Positions 26,601 through 35,638 of a stretch of DNA of 59,219 nucleotides are shown piece after piece. The notes under the pieces were generated by a model. That model did no database searches, was not told where the DNA came from, and was given only the letters and a program-made list of their open reading frames with translations. Made by a program: the position numbers and the translations under genes. How positions within the stretch are numbered: the first letter of the stretch is position 1; every line of letters starts with the position of its first letter. The stretch is from Methanosarcinaceae archaeon (GTDB taxonomy: Archaea; Halobacteriota; Methanosarcinia; Methanosarcinales; Methanosarcinaceae), in the NCBI GenBank assembly GCA_020055655.1, contig JAIPUR010000016.1, positions 1 through 59,219 of the forward strand, read 5' to 3'.

Positions 26601-27127
26601 CTTTTGTTATCGAATTCTGCAACACCTGCAATCTCATCAATGATCTTGCGGCGCTCAGTGGGAGTCATATTAATGATGCGGGTAACGTCACCCTGCATTA
26701 CAACATTGTAACCCTCCGGAGTTACACGCGCCTTTGCAAGATGGTTATGAACATCGGAAAGGCTCACAGCCTTACCGTTAAAATAAAAATAACTGTAATA
26801 TCCGGAATCAGTTTCACGGATCTTACGTGTGATAGATATTTCATCACTGTCAACCGGCATCTCACGGTCAGTGTTGTCAAATAATATATTTACCTGAGCA
26901 AAGTCCGGTCTTTTGGAACCTTCCCCATTGTAAATAAGATCAGTTAATTTTTCAGCCCTCAGGGTCCTGGAGCTGGAAAGGCCGAGGACAAAGAGAATAC
27001 CATCTATTATATTGGACTTCCCACTACCGTTTGGTCCTGATATAGTGGTAAAACCATCAAAGAACGGGATCTTGACCTTTTTACCAAATGATTTGAAATT
27101 TATGAACTCAATTTCCTTAATATGCAC
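23606..27127 (-). CDS. smc: Chromosome segregation ATPase SMC
   Basis: Condensin ATPase of 1173 residues. Walker A GPNGSGKS (31-38), long coiled coils, the hinge (about 510-680, from GLPGIYGTIAEL), the C-terminal signature EAMSGGEKSL and Walker B FYAFDEIDMFLD. The start is GTG at 27127, with AGGAGA 5 bases upstream. It forms one continuous run with scpA and scpB downstream and the coiled-coil gene upstream. Confidence 0.97.
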   Translation of the reverse strand: MHIKEIEFINFKSFGKKVKIPFFDGFTTISGPNGSGKSNIIDGILFVLGLSSSRTLRAEKLTDLIYNGEGSKRPDFAQVNILFDNTDREMPVDSDEISITRKIRETDSGYYSYFYFNGKAVSLSDVHNHLAKARVTPEGYNVVMQGDVTRIINMTPTERRKIIDEIAGVAEFDNKRDRAIGELDIVRERVERVDIIIDEVGVQLEKLKKERDQAVKYQSLKEEKMKFEGFVLLAKLKDAKTDLESVMGDIGSKHEFLEKLGGSLEEKRLKVDELEQSLEEMTTRIQKMGEDEQIQIKKHIEETRGEISRSVGSIELADNEMEDIESRRRKAFVEIDDVKGKLEDLDSSISEETIRKDGILAEISERKTERMLLQSKIASVDAKFAETRDELSGMKSKLEILKNEKNELMRQEDRLLDSLRRKSAEVRDIESEVADARSKVGSSDSDIKSVQYDIEKLNEKIDALTKDIDDLERNRAQIKEVVKDLESELRTYEKDYARIEVRVRAAEDHSRYSKAVDMVMNEKKHHGLPGIYGTIAELGSVDQKYSTALGIAAGGRMQAVVVENDEDASRAISYLKQRNGGRATFLPLNKMDSRRPYKDLSDKEGVVGYAIDLIDFDSKFEPAFWYVFRDTLIVDTLTNARRMMGGLRMVTLDGDVIEKSGAMVGGSRQRSNLSFAASEKDKLVKLAEKITEYDSRRATAIKKLDQVEGHISEINREIHECDKEISKKELHLEGISGRGERLAQLIEAKDSELLEIEEDRKELRQEMEGIVSQKEEKNELALSLEGKIAELEEKLEGSEVPELNRQAEQLDDELRRLDSRVRDIESDINGFNLERDHALSKIEENRELIKSMDEKKSTHKQRVSELKVRIEELEQTLLDMQQRETELGEQLKEMQLERSNLHDAHVSMKKEFDAIRLKHEESSRQMIALEATKTALEEQIIELAEELKRRGIEDSDEVPNYETVRTRIESIEKAMGKLEPVNMRAIDEYDEVDMRLSELVTRRDTLSSEREQILERIKQYEELKKDTFMDTYNGINNSFKEIFNELSDGTGELVLDNADEPFSGGMTLKAQPKEKTLQRLEAMSGGEKSLTALSFVFAIQQYRPAPFYAFDEIDMFLDGANAGKVAERVKKAVANAQFIVVSLRKPMIESAERTIGVAMQENNITSITGVKLR

Positions 27128-27153
27128 GTGATTCTCCTGGGCCTGATAAAAGA

Positions 27154-27993
27154 TTACTTCCTGCGAGTTACCGTAATAACTGCATCTTCATCCTCACGCG
27201 CTTCAACGGTCTCGAATTCAGATCCACACTGCCTTCGATTACCATCTTCTTGCTCTTCTTGTTCTTCTTCTGCAACTATATAATTGCAGGATTCCCGTGG
27301 AACTTGTCTTGAATTCATATCAGCGTTGGATTTACGCTCCTCATCACTTTCAGCAATTATATACTCTGATCGAGGTTCAGGAGGCTGCGGAGCTGGAGGT
27401 TCGGGCATATTAGGCACATCCCTGATATTCACATTGACATTTGCAGGATTAGATCTTGATGGTATCCCTGAAGCAAGGTCCTGAGAAGACCTGACAGAGA
27501 CATTGGAAGTAGGACTGTTTGCCGGAATAGAGGGAGCAGGAGGTACAAATTGTCGTACCGGTGCTGTGTATACAGGACCTGGAGGAGCAGGGGTTTCCGT
27601 GACAGGAGCTTGCGGCACGAGTTCTGCAACTGGTGCTACATTCTGTGGAGGTTTGTAAACCTGTGGTTCCACGTTTTCCTGAACTAGAGGTTCAGGAGCT
27701 TTTGGAGTCTCTTTTTTAGGAATTGGAGGAGCTGTTTCTTTGAGCGTGCGGATCATAGATTTCTGATCCAGAAGTTCATCCATTACACCATTCAAATTAT
27801 TGCTCAGCGAATTGATCTTTTGCTCGATATTTGTAATTCGGTTGTTAATATCCAGATCATTCTTTAGATCACTTCTGATCTCCCGAAGAATAGAGTCATG
27901 CAAAGTGTTCTTTATGTTATCTACTTCCAGTTCCTTTTCCTTTAACTGCCGCTCAAGACGCTCAATGACAAAATCCCTGTTCTCATTACTCAT
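27154..27993 (-). CDS. Coiled-coil and proline-rich protein between rad50 and smc
   Basis: About 279 residues in three parts. Residues 1-95 are a predicted coiled coil (ERLERQLKEKELEVDNIKN and heptads after it). A proline-rich, low-complexity middle follows (PPIPKKETPKAPEP and similar). The acidic end contains two IVAE/IIAE-type elements (YIIAESDEE, YIVAEEEQEE) and finishes with VITVTRRK. I recognise no catalytic domain. ATG at 27993 has GAGG 8 bases upstream. It ends 26 bases before smc, so a role with SMC or Mre11-Rad50 is a reasonable inference. Confidence 0.75.
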   Translation of the reverse strand: MSNENRDFVIERLERQLKEKELEVDNIKNTLHDSILREIRSDLKNDLDINNRITNIEQKINSLSNNLNGVMDELLDQKSMIRTLKETAPPIPKKETPKAPEPLVQENVEPQVYKPPQNVAPVAELVPQAPVTETPAPPGPVYTAPVRQFVPPAPSIPANSPTSNVSVRSSQDLASGIPSRSNPANVNVNIRDVPNMPEPPAPQPPEPRSEYIIAESDEERKSNADMNSRQVPRESCNYIVAEEEQEEQEDGNRRQCGSEFETVEAREDEDAVITVTRRK

Positions 27994-28131
27994 GAAATTC
28001 CTCGCAAATCCATTCAATCCCTCATTAAATGTTGCTCTTGGGTTATTATAGGAATAAAAGTATAATATACCTTCTGGTTGCTTCAATATGCTCTCCCAAG
28101 CAATAAATAAGTTGCTAGGTTACCAAATCAG

Positions 28132-30801
28132 TCAATTTAAAGGGCTTATTAAAGAATTATTCTTCACCGGGTCCTTATCAACCACAAAAACATGATCAGC
28201 AGAGTCTATTAGCGATTCATCATGAGATACCAGCAATATCTGAGCAACCCCAATGTCCCGCATCATATCAATTAGCTTAATAAGTTGCTGCACATGGCCT
28301 TTGTCCAGGAACACTGTAGGCTCATCCATTATCAAAGGAGGAAGCGCAGCTTTGCTGGATAGTCCTGCGTTGCCAATGGAAAGTAAACGATATATAGCGC
28401 ATCTCAACACAAGATTGAATATAGCCCTCTCGCCGCCACTTAGCAATTTAGGCTCCAGGGGAGTCCCATCTTTACCAAACACTGTGAGGTTATAATCATG
28501 ATCCAGAAGAATATGGGAATATGCATTATTAGAATACATGAACGAAAATATCTCATTGATAAGAGCATCCAACGAGCCGATGTTCCGTGAGCGGAGGTCT
28601 GCACGAATGCGAATATACATAGCTTCCAATTCTTCGGCATCCGAATACACTGCATCAATGTAAGATGATTTCCTCTTGAGTGACTTTAACATATCCTTCA
28701 ATCCGGAAAGGCGCTTCAGCTCTGTTTCTATCATACCTATCTGCTTTGATACAGCTAGTTTCTCAGCGTCCAGTTTCTTAATTTCCAGCTCAATATTTGT
28801 CAAAACTGAAGCAAACTGTTTAGCTTTCGACTCCAGCTCGTCGACATCAAAATTCCCCATCTTCTCGGAGATTTCAACTATAGCAGTCTGCTTTTCCACT
28901 ATCTGCGAATCAAAAAGAACTATCATATCCCGGATGCTAACTATCTTATCCTCGAGCTGTTTGACATTTAGAAGTATCTTATCTGTTTCGACCAGATTCA
29001 GACTAAGTGCTCTTGCAAGATCCAGTTGTTTACGGGATAGAAGATGGGCTTTTGTAGCAGATTCAATGTCATCCCCCATTTTTGCCATCATTATCATCAT
29101 TTCACTGTGAGATTCTTCCAGCTTTGATACCTGAGTTAGAAGATCCTCTTTTTTCTTTTCATCTTCAGTTATACGGGAACTATGCTCTTCAAACAGTCTA
29201 CGGGAATTTGATATTTTATCCTTTAGGACCTTTTGATCAGAGACGATCGAATCGAATTCATTCTTAAAGTTACGGGCATCTTTGAGCTTCGAAGCCTTCA
29301 GTTCAATATCTTCCTGCTTCTTTTTTAGCTCTGATAGTTCAGACTGCAAGCTTTTTTCTTTCTCACTATCCAAATGACTGTGTTCTTCAACAGATGAGCC
29401 TGCAAGTTCCTGACCACAAGTTGGGCATTTTCCTTTTTCCAGCAATTCCTGTGATCTTTTGACAGTTGCATTGATCTCTGTGATCTTAACAAAGAGCTCC
29501 CGCTCTTTTCCATGCAGTATTCGTTGCTGATCTGCCACTAAGCCTGCGATCTCATCAAGATTTTCAATTTTATCCTCAGTAAATCCGAGGGATTCCAAGC
29601 CCTTAATAAGGGAAGAGCTTTTTTCTTCAAATTTGCTTTGGGAATTTAGAGAGGCCTCAATATCCGACTGGATAGAAACCAGCTTATCCTTGCTCTGCAA
29701 AATAGATTTCTCAACTGCATCGATCTGCTTCTTTTTTTCAGCAATTGAATTTGAGATGTTTTGAGAATCATTATTGAGAACAGATCTTTTGGATTCAAGC
29801 TGACTCAGATTATCCCTTGCAACGCGTTCATGGGAATCCAGTTCTGAAATAAATATATCAAGGTCCTTATTGCCCATGTCCAATACACTACTCATCTCTT
29901 CAGCCTTTACTTTGAGATTCTCAGATTCAGCCTTTAAGGATCCTATGTTTTTTTCAAGCGATCCTATCTGATCAAATGCCTTGATCTTTCTGTCATTGAT
30001 ATCCTTTTTTTGTAAAAGCAATGAATCTTTCTTAGATGCAAGCTCTTTGAACTCACTCTTTTGTTTTAAAACCTCATCTTTTCGGGAGCGTGCATAGTCT
30101 CTTTTTTCATTGAGAGAACTGAATTCACGATCGATCTCCAATGACCTGCTTTTTGAAACATTAAGTTGCTCCAGTGGTGAGCTTGACTCTATATTATCAA
30201 TTTCAAGTTTAGTGTCTTTAATGCGGTTATTTGCATCTCTTTTCAATCGTCCTACGCCTTTTCGTGAGCTTGATGCGCGTTCCCTGTATTCTTCCAGTTT
30301 ACCTAATTGCAGCAGATCATCTATCATCTTCTGGCGGTCTTTTGGTTTGGAATTTATGAGAAGGTCGATTTCACCCTGGCGAATATAAACACAATTTTTG
30401 TAAGCATCCTCGTCCATGTTCAGGAGATATCTTACAGCATCATAACTACGATTTGCCTGATCGGATAATATTGCCCCATCCTTTTTCAAAAGAGATTTTG
30501 TATTTGTGGCACGGGCTTTTTCAGGGTCGTTCCTGAACACCTGTTCAATCTCATAATCATGCCCATTCTGAGTGAATTGAAGATTAATAGACGCTTTTGT
30601 AGCTCCTTTCCGGACCATGTCCGAAAGTACAAATTCCTTATCAAGAGCTTTACTACCAAAAAGCCCTGTGAAACATGATTCCAACAGGCTGGATTTACCA
30701 CTACCGTTAACACCTGAAACAACAGTGACACCATCTTCAAAAGAAATATCAAGCTTTTCATAACTCCTGATATTCTCCACCTGTAACCGTTTGAGCATCA
30801 T
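28132..30801 (-). CDS. rad50: DNA double-strand break repair ATPase Rad50
   Basis: SMC-like ATPase that holds and tethers broken DNA with Mre11. It has 889 residues: Walker A GVNGSGKSS (about 30-38), coiled coils, the zinc hook CPTC at about 459-462, signature LLSGGERA, Walker B LIMDEPTVFLDKG and the D-loop/His region (LLVSHDESLID). Its ATG overlaps the mre11 stop, so the two are translated together. Confidence 0.97.
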   Translation of the reverse strand: MMLKRLQVENIRSYEKLDISFEDGVTVVSGVNGSGKSSLLESCFTGLFGSKALDKEFVLSDMVRKGATKASINLQFTQNGHDYEIEQVFRNDPEKARATNTKSLLKKDGAILSDQANRSYDAVRYLLNMDEDAYKNCVYIRQGEIDLLINSKPKDRQKMIDDLLQLGKLEEYRERASSSRKGVGRLKRDANNRIKDTKLEIDNIESSSPLEQLNVSKSRSLEIDREFSSLNEKRDYARSRKDEVLKQKSEFKELASKKDSLLLQKKDINDRKIKAFDQIGSLEKNIGSLKAESENLKVKAEEMSSVLDMGNKDLDIFISELDSHERVARDNLSQLESKRSVLNNDSQNISNSIAEKKKQIDAVEKSILQSKDKLVSIQSDIEASLNSQSKFEEKSSSLIKGLESLGFTEDKIENLDEIAGLVADQQRILHGKERELFVKITEINATVKRSQELLEKGKCPTCGQELAGSSVEEHSHLDSEKEKSLQSELSELKKKQEDIELKASKLKDARNFKNEFDSIVSDQKVLKDKISNSRRLFEEHSSRITEDEKKKEDLLTQVSKLEESHSEMMIMMAKMGDDIESATKAHLLSRKQLDLARALSLNLVETDKILLNVKQLEDKIVSIRDMIVLFDSQIVEKQTAIVEISEKMGNFDVDELESKAKQFASVLTNIELEIKKLDAEKLAVSKQIGMIETELKRLSGLKDMLKSLKRKSSYIDAVYSDAEELEAMYIRIRADLRSRNIGSLDALINEIFSFMYSNNAYSHILLDHDYNLTVFGKDGTPLEPKLLSGGERAIFNLVLRCAIYRLLSIGNAGLSSKAALPPLIMDEPTVFLDKGHVQQLIKLIDMMRDIGVAQILLVSHDESLIDSADHVFVVDKDPVKNNSLISPLN

Positions 30802-32225
30802 ATATAATCACCCAGATTGTATTGACGGGGTTTCATTGCAGCATTATCCGAATTTTCCTTGTTGGAAAAGTCAGATTCATCCTGAACATTTTCTTTGGAA
30901 TCTGCCTGATCATCTGAAGCTTCGTCATTAAACACATCTGCCTCTTCTGAATCAGTCGTTGTTTCAAATTTACCTTCATCTACAGAGTTGATATGATCAT
31001 CATAATCCTGATTTAAATGTTCAAGCTCTTCAGAGGAAAGCGTATTATTTTGTTCCTGGTCAGATCCTATTGGAATATCAGGAATATCCTGTGAAAAGTC
31101 CATTTCATCAAGCATCATGGCGATTCTAGTTTCAGCTTCGTCATCAACCCTTGTTTTTGGAACGCTTGTATCCCTTATGACCTCATCAAGAAGAATTCCA
31201 CCATCCGTGAAATGTAATTTCTTCATCTCTTCCTTTACAACATCATCAGGATCTGTAAATGATACTTTCATGGAAGGGTTCAGCAATGATTCCGTGCCCA
31301 TCCTGATGTCTTTAATAACCGGAACGAGAGCTTTTCGGGATAAGAGGAACTCCTCAATTTCACTGACCTTTGTTTTTGCTTCCGTGTCACCTGATATGTT
31401 CACAAAGACAACTTTGTCTTCAACATCATGTTCTTTAATGGCAGAAAATATCTGCTCATAGGCATCTGAATCTTTACTGATATGAACAGGAATGAAAAGG
31501 AAATCCCTTGTTTGAATGTTGCGTTTACTGATATCCAGGCCTGTTTCATTTACAGTAATGATGTTATAGGAACGGGGTTCGCGTTCTGAGCTGTTATTAC
31601 GCTCCGTACTGCCACAATAAGTAGCCCAGGTGTCATCCACCTTCGTGATCTCATGTTTGTGATTGTCGCCCAGAAGTACAGCATCTATGTGAAATGGTAA
31701 TGAATCCACCACTTCTTTTAGATCCCATTCTCCAAATGCAAATGGTTTCATCAACTGGTGCATCACAAGTATATTGTAAGCAGCATTGGCATCCTTGTTA
31801 TCAAATATTGAATAATCGAAAATAGGGATCTTTGATTTTGATACGCTGTCAATACCGTATATTGCAATATTTTTCAATATATACGGGATAGCACTTAAAC
31901 GAGTAACAAGGCCCATTCCAGCATAAAGGTCAAGCCACTGGGTGTTCTGCTTTCCCTCATGATTTCCCACTATTGCAAGTAAAGGAATTCCAGCTTCTTT
32001 CAAAATAGAGAACTGCCTCATTGTTTCAAGAATATCATCCAATGTGGGATTCCTTGAGTCGAAAAGGTCACCTGCGTGTATAACAGCATCAACCTGCATT
32101 TTAACAGCATCGGCAACAACATTTGCAAAGGCATCCATAAAATCCTGTCTGCGCACTTCATTGTGGTATTGGCGATACCCCAGATGAGTATCTCCCGTAT
32201 GAATCAATCGTATCTCATCAGCCAT
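30798..32225 (-). CDS. mre11: DNA double-strand break repair nuclease Mre11
   Basis: Mn-dependent nuclease that processes DNA ends with Rad50. Phosphoesterase motifs are in order: HTGDTHLG, HAGDLFDSRNPT, GNHEGK, a lone HQL and LLGDNHKHE. The last ~110 residues form an acidic, Asp/Glu/Ser-rich tail ending in RQYNLGDYI, not part of the nuclease. ATG at 32225 was chosen over a GTG 18 bases upstream because it starts the family-typical N-terminus. It overlaps rad50 by 4 bases and is divergent from pilin-like cluster A. Confidence 0.95.
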   Translation of the reverse strand: MADEIRLIHTGDTHLGYRQYHNEVRRQDFMDAFANVVADAVKMQVDAVIHAGDLFDSRNPTLDDILETMRQFSILKEAGIPLLAIVGNHEGKQNTQWLDLYAGMGLVTRLSAIPYILKNIAIYGIDSVSKSKIPIFDYSIFDNKDANAAYNILVMHQLMKPFAFGEWDLKEVVDSLPFHIDAVLLGDNHKHEITKVDDTWATYCGSTERNNSSEREPRSYNIITVNETGLDISKRNIQTRDFLFIPVHISKDSDAYEQIFSAIKEHDVEDKVVFVNISGDTEAKTKVSEIEEFLLSRKALVPVIKDIRMGTESLLNPSMKVSFTDPDDVVKEEMKKLHFTDGGILLDEVIRDTSVPKTRVDDEAETRIAMMLDEMDFSQDIPDIPIGSDQEQNNTLSSEELEHLNQDYDDHINSVDEGKFETTTDSEEADVFNDEASDDQADSKENVQDESDFSNKENSDNAAMKPRQYNLGDYI

Positions 32226-32348
32226 TGGAACTATGATATGCACCCCATTGGTTTAAAAATTGCCTGTCAGCAACACAATCTGCTATTTTCAGTCAGATGT
32301 GGCAATGGATACTGGAAATATCTTAAATATCCATATGACAATTTGGTT

Positions 32349-32356
32349 TTTATATT
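32349..32356 (+). promoter_or_regulatory. TATA box of pilin-like operon A
   Basis: TTATATTA is about 28-35 bases upstream of the first ATG of the operon (32384), so the leader must be very short or absent. Further upstream ATGGATA and TATCCAT (around 32304-32334) form an inverted repeat. Confidence 0.5.
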
Positions 32357-32383
32357 ATGCATTACTATATTTATACGGAAATT

Positions 32384-32851
32384 ATGGACGAAAAAGGGCA
32401 AATCACCATAGATTATCTGATCAGTATCACAATATTCCTATTCGCAGTTATTTTTGTATTTAACTACACCTCAGGGATCTTTACTCCCTTCCAGTCAAAC
32501 TCAGATGAGGTAACACTCATAGCTGACAGGGTTTCTACCACGCTCGTGGAAAAAAGACTGAGTGTAGGAGATGAGGGCACACCCAACCTTATCGATGAAT
32601 CAGAGGTTGACAGCTTCTTCACTGAACTCAATGGGAACTACGACACAGTCATAGACTCCCTGGGAATGAACGGAAGCTACCTGCGATATGACCTCAACGT
32701 TACTCTGGAGAACAGTACAGCACTCACAGATTCAGCAGGCAAGATAATCCCAGTTGGTGTCAACGTAGGGCAAACAAAGCGAATAGTCCTATTAAGAGAT
32801 AATATTTCAGGAAATACCGAGACCCTTACCATGTCATTCAGGGTGTGGTAA
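32384..32851 (+). CDS. Prepilin-like protein A1 (type 1)
   Basis: About 155 residues. The start MDEKG-QITIDYLIS has the prepilin pattern: short charged leader, Gly, Gln, then a hydrophobic helix to about residue 27. The rest is a small extracellular beta-rich domain with Asn glycosylation sequons. It is paralogous to B1 at 37438 (EDGQISLDFLLGI start). ATG at 32384 is preferred to 32357 because the TATA box spacing and the B1 start agree. First gene of operon A; its end is two bases from A2. Role: pilin or pseudopilin (inference). Confidence 0.75.
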   Translation: MDEKGQITIDYLISITIFLFAVIFVFNYTSGIFTPFQSNSDEVTLIADRVSTTLVEKRLSVGDEGTPNLIDESEVDSFFTELNGNYDTVIDSLGMNGSYLRYDLNVTLENSTALTDSAGKIIPVGVNVGQTKRIVLLRDNISGNTETLTMSFRVW

Positions 32852-32852
32852 C

Positions 32853-33470
32853 ATGAATGAAAAAAGTTTATCTGATATCAAGGCTAGTTCCTCGGCCCAA
32901 ATACACACCCTTGAAGCCGTCATTACCTCAATGATAATGGTAGGCATCATAATATTCACGGTACAGGCAACATCCCTCACCCCGCTTACATCCTCAACAG
33001 CTAATGCGCATATAGAGGCACAGCTTCAGACAATGGGACAGGACATGCTCAGTGCACTTGCATATTCATCATACGGACAGGATTCAAAGCTTAAGGAAGA
33101 CGTGCAGAACTGGAACGGAAAAGAATATGTCTGGAACGGAAGCGCTTACCAGATGTTCGCCTCAGAAAGCACAGCCCTTCAGAATAGTTCACTTGCAGAT
33201 ACACTCCTAATGGTTGCCGTCCCAAGGGGAATAGCCCACAATGTACATTTTGCTTGGATAGATGATGACGGTATCTTGAGAGACAGGAGATACATCTACA
33301 ACGGCGAGCCTTCAGACAATGCAGTAATCATATCGAAGAAGGTCCTGCTCTCAGATAACGATGTAGGCAACCTATCTACATTTTATGCAAGCACAAGGAT
33401 CCCGGATGCTGATATTTCTACAGATTTCTACAATATAGTCGACGTGAGAATGACATTATGGAGAATGTGA
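32853..33470 (+). CDS. Prepilin-like protein A2 (type 2)
   Basis: 205 residues. A 16-residue polar leader ends in SSA, followed by QIHTLEAVITSMIMVG and a membrane helix. The SAQIHTLE segment is repeated almost exactly in B2 (RAQIHTLE). The outer domain has family-like elements near the end (DNAVIISKKVLL, VRMTLW) that match B2 (EDAVVVRRLVTL, VRLTSW). It starts one base after the A1 stop. Confidence 0.75.
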   Translation: MNEKSLSDIKASSSAQIHTLEAVITSMIMVGIIIFTVQATSLTPLTSSTANAHIEAQLQTMGQDMLSALAYSSYGQDSKLKEDVQNWNGKEYVWNGSAYQMFASESTALQNSSLADTLLMVAVPRGIAHNVHFAWIDDDGILRDRRYIYNGEPSDNAVIISKKVLLSDNDVGNLSTFYASTRIPDADISTDFYNIVDVRMTLWRM

Positions 33471-33479
33471 GGCCTGATA

Positions 33480-34352
33480 ATGATCAACATGAAAAGCTTA
33501 GATGATTCCGCACAGTTGTTATTGATCGCAGGCTTTGCAGTAGGAGTTGGTATAGTAGTTATCACCATCATGCTCAACAATGTCATATATGCCAGTAATA
33601 TAGCATCGGAATCCAGTATCGATACTTCACGCTACGAAATGGCCAATGTTCTCCAGATGACCACCGAAGCATACGAAGATGCATACCATTATGCCATAAC
33701 AGGCGGTTCATTTGACAACGATGCTTTTGAACAATACCTTGAGAACTACACAGACAAGGCATCCCAGAACTACGGTGTAGCAGGCTTAAGCATCTCCTGT
33801 CAGACTGACAATATATCAACAGCATATTTCACACATAATGGACTTGCAGATGGAGAGAACGACTGGATACTTGTGAAAAATGTCAATATCACTGACTCTT
33901 TTGCGTTTGCTATACCCGATAAATCCCTGCTAGGAAACGAATCCAACAAAGTGATGATAAAGGCCACAAGCACATCCGGAACCATGTTGTGGTCAATGGA
34001 ATTCTACAATTCCAGTGGAAACATCAATATCACAGTCTCCGACCAGTCATCAACCATCGGTAACTACCAGAGCAACAGCGGGGAGATCAATATAACAGCT
34101 GACAAGATAGATGGGACCGGAATAGCTCCCGCATTCAGATTCTCTGACCGTACTGCAGGACAGGATTATTCAATAAATATCATAAACGGAAGTTATGCGG
34201 CCGGAACATACTCAATATCCGGCAATACGAGCACAGGTCAGTCTTTTATCCAGGCACGTTACTGGACGATAAATCCCATAGTCAGCATATCATCAAGAGG
34301 AATTACCATTAACAGGAGCATTCCAATATCACTACCAGGAGGAGTTCAATGA
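33480..34352 (+). CDS. Prepilin-like protein A3 (type 3)
   Basis: 290 residues. Leader to DDSA, then QLLLIAGFAVGVG and a long hydrophobic helix ending in NNVIYASN, then a large extracellular part. It corresponds to B3 (SNG-QWIALSGF, with NQAVIAGYHSS after the helix) but is nearly twice as long; the extra part is a beta-rich, Ser/Thr/Asn-rich domain. Its last bases overlap the start of A4 by 4 (ATGA). Confidence 0.72.
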   Translation: MINMKSLDDSAQLLLIAGFAVGVGIVVITIMLNNVIYASNIASESSIDTSRYEMANVLQMTTEAYEDAYHYAITGGSFDNDAFEQYLENYTDKASQNYGVAGLSISCQTDNISTAYFTHNGLADGENDWILVKNVNITDSFAFAIPDKSLLGNESNKVMIKATSTSGTMLWSMEFYNSSGNINITVSDQSSTIGNYQSNSGEINITADKIDGTGIAPAFRFSDRTAGQDYSINIINGSYAAGTYSISGNTSTGQSFIQARYWTINPIVSISSRGITINRSIPISLPGGVQ

Positions 34353-34822
34353 AGAGGTTGAGAAATGATGAGAATGCAGTCTCCCTTTCCATAGGATTTA
34401 TTCTCACCTTCTCCATAACAGTGCTGGTACTGGTTACCATCCTGACATCATTCTATTCTCTGATGAACCAGGCAGAGCAAACAGTCATGCGTGACGAATT
34501 CGAGATACACGGAAGCGACCTTGCAGTGAAGATAACGACCATTGATACCATAGCAGGAACTGCAATTAACTCAGGTGCAACTGTGGGAGAGATAAGGTAT
34601 GATGTATCCCTTCCTGAAAAGATTGCAGGAAAACACTATGAAATCGAGTTGTCCAATACGACAAATGACATAATCATTTCCTCGGAGGAAAGAGATGAGA
34701 CCCGAGTCAAAGTACCTTTTTCAACCGATGATGCAACAGTTCTTTCAACGACACTGTACAGTTCGCAGGGCGAATTCCAGATCGTCTACAACCCTAGCAC
34801 AAATACCATAGAAATGTCTTGA
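34349..34822 (+). CDS. Prepilin-like protein A4 (type 4)
   Basis: 157 residues. The leader MKRLRNDENA precedes VSLSIGFILTFSITVLVLV. The extracellular domain includes GTAINSGATVGEIRYDVSLPEKIAGKHYEI, which aligns with B4 (MYVILPANGKIEIDYTIPAKAGKDDYII). It overlaps A3 by 4 bases, consistent with coupled translation. Confidence 0.75.
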   Translation: MKRLRNDENAVSLSIGFILTFSITVLVLVTILTSFYSLMNQAEQTVMRDEFEIHGSDLAVKITTIDTIAGTAINSGATVGEIRYDVSLPEKIAGKHYEIELSNTTNDIIISSEERDETRVKVPFSTDDATVLSTTLYSSQGEFQIVYNPSTNTIEMS

Positions 34823-34827
34823 AAGCG

Positions 34828-35622
34828 ATGAATATGACAGGCAGAAAAGATAGACATAAGAACCTCAAAACATCTGAAGAAGCCATTACCGAGGTACTTG
34901 ATTTTGTAATAACCCTTGGAGTTATGCTTCTGGCACTGGCGATCATCGGGGTTGCAGGTTATCCAATGCTTGAGCATATGCAGGAAAGAGGGCATATTGA
35001 AAATGTGGAGCAGAGTTTTTCAGTCCTAAAGCCAAACATGAATAAAGTAGTATACGGCAAAGCACCTTCGCAATCCGTGGAACTGAAAATGTACGGCGGT
35101 ATGATCAGGGTTACAGGGGATAGCTCCATTAATGTCACCATGCAGGTATGGAATGAATCATCATCATCCATAGAAAATATTTTCACCACCAGAAGTTTGA
35201 GGTCAATAGAGAACGAATTTGAAGATACGTCTATAGCCTACGAGAACACAGGAGCATGGGCTAAATATTCTCAGGGAAACGCCATAGCCATCTCAGAGCC
35301 TGATATAAGCTATGACCAGAATATGCTTTTAATACCTATGGTTCCGATCTCTGGCTCCGAAGGTATTTCAGGATCAGGGCTTGTGAGAGTAATATTTGAA
35401 GGTGGGCAGTTGTCGGTTGAAAGGATCGAGAACGTATCGCAAGTAAGCATTACCGTGAAAAGTAGCTATTACACCGGATGGAAACGCTTCCTGAATGAAT
35501 CAATAGCCATGGAAATAACAAGTGTCGATGCAGCCAATGATACATTTACTGCAAGCAGAAACTACAACCCGAACATTGATGTTATTATTCCCATTGCGCC
35601 CATTACCGCAACAATAGAATGA
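34828..35622 (+). CDS. Prepilin-like protein A5 (type 5)
   Basis: About 264 residues. A longer leader (to SEEA) precedes ITEVLDFVITLGVMLLALAI. The head starts with the type-5 signature: NVEQSFSVLKPNMNKVVYG and APSQSVELKM. The same signature is in A6 and B5. ATG at 34828 was chosen; the frame opens at a TTG (34819) overlapping the A4 stop. Role unknown; pilin/pseudopilin by inference. Confidence 0.74.
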   Translation: MNMTGRKDRHKNLKTSEEAITEVLDFVITLGVMLLALAIIGVAGYPMLEHMQERGHIENVEQSFSVLKPNMNKVVYGKAPSQSVELKMYGGMIRVTGDSSINVTMQVWNESSSSIENIFTTRSLRSIENEFEDTSIAYENTGAWAKYSQGNAIAISEPDISYDQNMLLIPMVPISGSEGISGSGLVRVIFEGGQLSVERIENVSQVSITVKSSYYTGWKRFLNESIAMEITSVDAANDTFTASRNYNPNIDVIIPIAPITATIE

Positions 35623-35638
35623 AAAAGAGTGATGATAT

